NCBI GenBank assembly: GCA_964537965.1
Contig: CAZIDB010000210.1
Span: 1 to 8,304, forward strand
From: SURF-24 sp964537965
GTDB lineage: Bacteria; Bacteroidota; Ignavibacteria; Ignavibacteriales; SURF-24
DNA length: 8,304 nt
Direction: 5' to 3'
In this document: positions 6,362-8,304 of the stretch, piece by piece
Layout of the letters: each line of letters starts with the position of its first letter
How positions within the stretch are numbered: the stretch's first letter is position 1
Translations under genes and position numbers: made by a program
The notes under the pieces: generated by a model
Databases searched by the model: none
Told to the model about the DNA's origin: nothing
Seen by the model: only the letters and a program-made list of their open reading frames with translations

Positions 6362-7714
6362 CTAAAACAATATTCCTCCTAATGTTGCTATCAAAAGAGT
6401 AGCAAGTGAGCCACCCAATACGGCTTTTAATCCAAGTTTAGCAATTTCGGATTTTCTTTCAGGAACAAGAGAACCGGTTCCGCCAATCTGAATCGCAATC
6501 GAACTGAAGTTGGCAAATCCACACAAAGCGTAAGTTGCCATCATAATTGTTTTAGGATTTACTATTGTTTTTAGTTCAACCATCTTACCTAAATCCAGGT
6601 AAGCAACAAATTCATTCAATACTACTTTAGTCCCAAGCAAACTTCCGAACTGAATTGAATTTTCCCACGGGACACCAATTCCATAAGCAATAAACTGAAG
6701 TATCAAACCAAGTATAAGCTGGAAATTAAGAGGCTGCCCGAAATTCTGAATAAGGTATCCGTTCAAACCGGTAATGCCTCCTAAAAACTGCAGAAGGTAA
6801 TTAACTAATGCTACCAATGCAATAAAGGCAATTAGCATAGCGGCTACATTCAATGCTAAAGATAAACCATCACCTGCACCAACTGCAGCAGCTTCAATTA
6901 CACCGGATGCATTTTTCTCAACTTTTATTTTAACAGTTCCTTTCGTTTCAGGATCACCTGTTTCAGGAATTAGTATTTTCCCCATTACCAAAGCGGCAGG
7001 CGCTGCCATTACACTTGCACAAAGCAGATGAGTTGCAAATAAAAGCTGTGCTTCATGCATAGGGATATTCATTGTTTTTGCAAATGAGTTACTAAGAATT
7101 TGTATATAAGCTATCATCACTCCACCTGCAATAGTAGCCATTCCTCCAATCATAATTGTAAGCAATTCGCTTTGCGTCATTCCCTTTAGAAAAGGTTTAA
7201 TCATAAGCGGTGCTTCCGTTTGACCAACAAAAACTTCAGCAGAGCAGGAAAGAGATTCTGCACCGCTTGTTCCCATTACTTTAGCCATTATCCATGCCAT
7301 ACCTTGAACAACCTTTTGCATGATTCCAAGATAATAAAGAACAGACATAAGGCTTGCAAAAAAAATGATTGACGGTAAAACCTGGAAAGCGAAGAAGGAA
7401 CCGAGACTTTCGGGATTACCGGGTGAAATTGCAAGAGCTCCGAAAACAAACTTTGCTCCTTCAGTTGAAAAATCCATAATGATTATAAAGAAACTGCTTA
7501 TCCATTGAAAGAAATCTTTCGGCCAGCGTAAAGGATAAAAGAATTGGCCTAACGCATCACCTTTTATAATTAATATTGCAAGAATGAATTGCAAACCGAG
7601 TCCGCTTATCACTAAGCGCCAGTTAATCTTCTTTTTATTGTTAGAGAAAAGATAGGCGATCCCAACAATCAATACTATCCCAAGTATTCCGCGAAGAATA
7701 GAAATCCAATCCAT
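6362..7714 (-). CDS. nupC: Concentrative nucleoside transporter (CNT/NupC family)
   Basis: This inner-membrane cation-coupled importer of nucleosides has 450 residues. Several hydrophobic helices and the three family regions (N-terminal, gate and C-terminal nucleoside transporter domains) are evident. Substrate-site motifs known from Vibrio cholerae CNT are kept: GQTEAP at about 164-169, the NEF glutamate at about 368 (in LNEFVAYLDLG), and F400/N402/S405 in CGFANFSSI, followed by the C-terminal IQIGGTGSLVPERKSEIAK region. A polar loop (about 251-275, ILIPETGDPETKGTVKIKVE) lengthens it relative to the roughly 400-residue E. coli NupC. The frame extends 24 codons further upstream to 7786, overlapping tdk, but I chose the ATG at 7714: it begins a normal first helix (MDWISILRGILGIVLIVGIA) and has AGGA 5 nt before it. 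It is 16 bp after tdk. Pyrimidine versus purine preference cannot be told from sequence. Confidence 0.93.
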   Translation of the reverse strand: MDWISILRGILGIVLIVGIAYLFSNNKKKINWRLVISGLGLQFILAILIIKGDALGQFFYPLRWPKDFFQWISSFFIIIMDFSTEGAKFVFGALAISPGNPESLGSFFAFQVLPSIIFFASLMSVLYYLGIMQKVVQGMAWIMAKVMGTSGAESLSCSAEVFVGQTEAPLMIKPFLKGMTQSELLTIMIGGMATIAGGVMIAYIQILSNSFAKTMNIPMHEAQLLFATHLLCASVMAAPAALVMGKILIPETGDPETKGTVKIKVEKNASGVIEAAAVGAGDGLSLALNVAAMLIAFIALVALVNYLLQFLGGITGLNGYLIQNFGQPLNFQLILGLILQFIAYGIGVPWENSIQFGSLLGTKVVLNEFVAYLDLGKMVELKTIVNPKTIMMATYALCGFANFSSIAIQIGGTGSLVPERKSEIAKLGLKAVLGGSLATLLIATLGGILF

Positions 7715-7719
7715 AAAAA

Positions 7720-7723
7720 TCCT
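7720..7723 (-). promoter_or_regulatory. SD (AGGA) that fixes the nupC start
   Basis: On the minus strand AGGA is followed by five T and then ATG (7714-7712). It lies in the 16-bp gap after the tdk stop (7731-7733). It supports a non-overlapping nupC start over the longer frame that begins inside tdk. Confidence 0.65.
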
Positions 7724-7730
7724 ATAATGA

Positions 7731-8297
7731 TTAAGGTAAGTAATGACATTTTCTGCAACGGGCTTCGTAAGAATCTGCTGCACCAACTAAAACCCGTTCT
7801 TCAGATTTAATTTTTCTTTGAGTTCTATCGGCAGGATTTCCGCACTCAACGCAGATTGCCAATGTTTTGGTAATATATTCTGCAACGGCAAGCAGTTGCG
7901 GAATCGGCTCGAACGGTATTCCCCTGTAATCTAAATCGAGACCGGCAACAATAACTCTTTTACCTTCATCAGCAAGTTTGTTACAAACATCAACAAGTTC
8001 AGAAGAAAAGAATTGTGCTTCATCAATTCCAACTACCTGAGCGTCAATAGACTGTTCAAATATTTCTTTAGGTGATTCTACAAGAACAGAAGGAAGGGAA
8101 AGCTCATTATGGGAAACGATCTTGTTATCAGAATAGCGTAAATCAATATTAGGTTTAAAAATTTTTACGTTTTGTTTTGCAATCTGTGCCCGTCTTAAAC
8201 GGCGGATAAGCTCTTCGGTTTTTCCGCTGAACATACATCCTGCAATAACTTCAATCCAGCCTGTATCTTTAGGCATTAAATGAGCTGAGTAATCCAT
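7731..8297 (-). CDS. tdk: Thymidine kinase, TK1-like (type II)
   Basis: This 188-residue cytosolic enzyme phosphorylates thymidine and deoxyuridine with ATP, feeding dTMP salvage; type II enzymes are usually tetramers inhibited by dTTP. Seen: Walker A GCMFSGKT (20-27), the DEAQF motif with catalytic base E93 (92-96), GLDLDYRGIPF (119-129), a structural zinc site from C149/C152 and C181/C184 (CVECG and CRKCH), TQR at 159-161, and the lasso region ending SYEARCRKC. Everything expected is present and the length is normal. The ATG at 8297 is kept because about 12 residues before GWIEVIAG are typical; only 7 nt of upstream sequence is visible and it shows no SD. The ATG at 8276 is a less likely alternative. 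It is the first visible gene of the salvage operon, with nupC 16 bp downstream; the promoter is outside the window. Confidence 0.97.
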   Translation of the reverse strand: MDYSAHLMPKDTGWIEVIAGCMFSGKTEELIRRLRRAQIAKQNVKIFKPNIDLRYSDNKIVSHNELSLPSVLVESPKEIFEQSIDAQVVGIDEAQFFSSELVDVCNKLADEGKRVIVAGLDLDYRGIPFEPIPQLLAVAEYITKTLAICVECGNPADRTQRKIKSEERVLVGAADSYEARCRKCHYLP

Positions 8298-8304
8298 AAC
8301 AATA

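Noticed and set aside
7715..7786. 24-codon upstream extension of nupC
   Set aside because: It would overlap the end of tdk by 56 bp, encodes no membrane or signal-like sequence and lacks a better SD, whereas the ATG at 7714 has AGGA 5 nt upstream and begins a normal first helix.

Overview
The window is AT-rich bacterial DNA. It carries two converging gene groups and no visible rRNA, tRNA, CRISPR array or insertion sequence. The large periplasmic beta-propeller histidine kinase and the patchy Shine-Dalgarno (SD) use point to the Bacteroidota/Chlorobiota/Ignavibacteria assemblage. I would guess an Ignavibacteria-like organism, but that placement is inference from gene style, not a database match.

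Layout, plus strand: (1) the 3' three-quarters of gltD, the small subunit of NADPH glutamate synthase, cut by the left edge; (2) a 348-bp AT-rich gap holding repeated octamers, two small palindromes, a possible promoter and, at its end, a G-rich tract over the ribosome binding site; (3) a 1020-residue membrane sensor kinase (signal peptide, propeller repeats, Y_Y_Y domain, one membrane helix, HisKA plus HATPase); (4) a nitrilase-superfamily amidase of the YafV/Nit2 (omega-amidase) type whose ATG overlaps the kinase stop by 4 bp; (5) a previously easy-to-miss 58-codon gene for a single-span membrane protein, with a good promoter-like sequence just upstream.

Layout, minus strand (read from the right edge): thymidine kinase (tdk), a CNT-family nucleoside transporter (nupC) and a trimeric-type purine nucleoside phosphorylase (punA), spaced 16 and 39 bp apart. 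This is a coherent nucleoside uptake and salvage operon: import, phosphorylation of thymidine/deoxyuridine, and phosphorolysis of purine nucleosides. Its promoter lies beyond the right edge. The last minus-strand gene and the small plus-strand membrane gene meet tail to tail and share their stop codons inside one TTAA.

No wholly new system is evident. The most interesting points are the sensor kinase without its own output domain, translationally coupled to an omega-amidase and lying behind a glutamate synthase gene (a possible glutamine/2-oxoglutarate link); the G-rich element at the kinase start; the unannotated small membrane protein; and a purine nucleoside phosphorylase that keeps its catalytic residues but has an unusual central loop.
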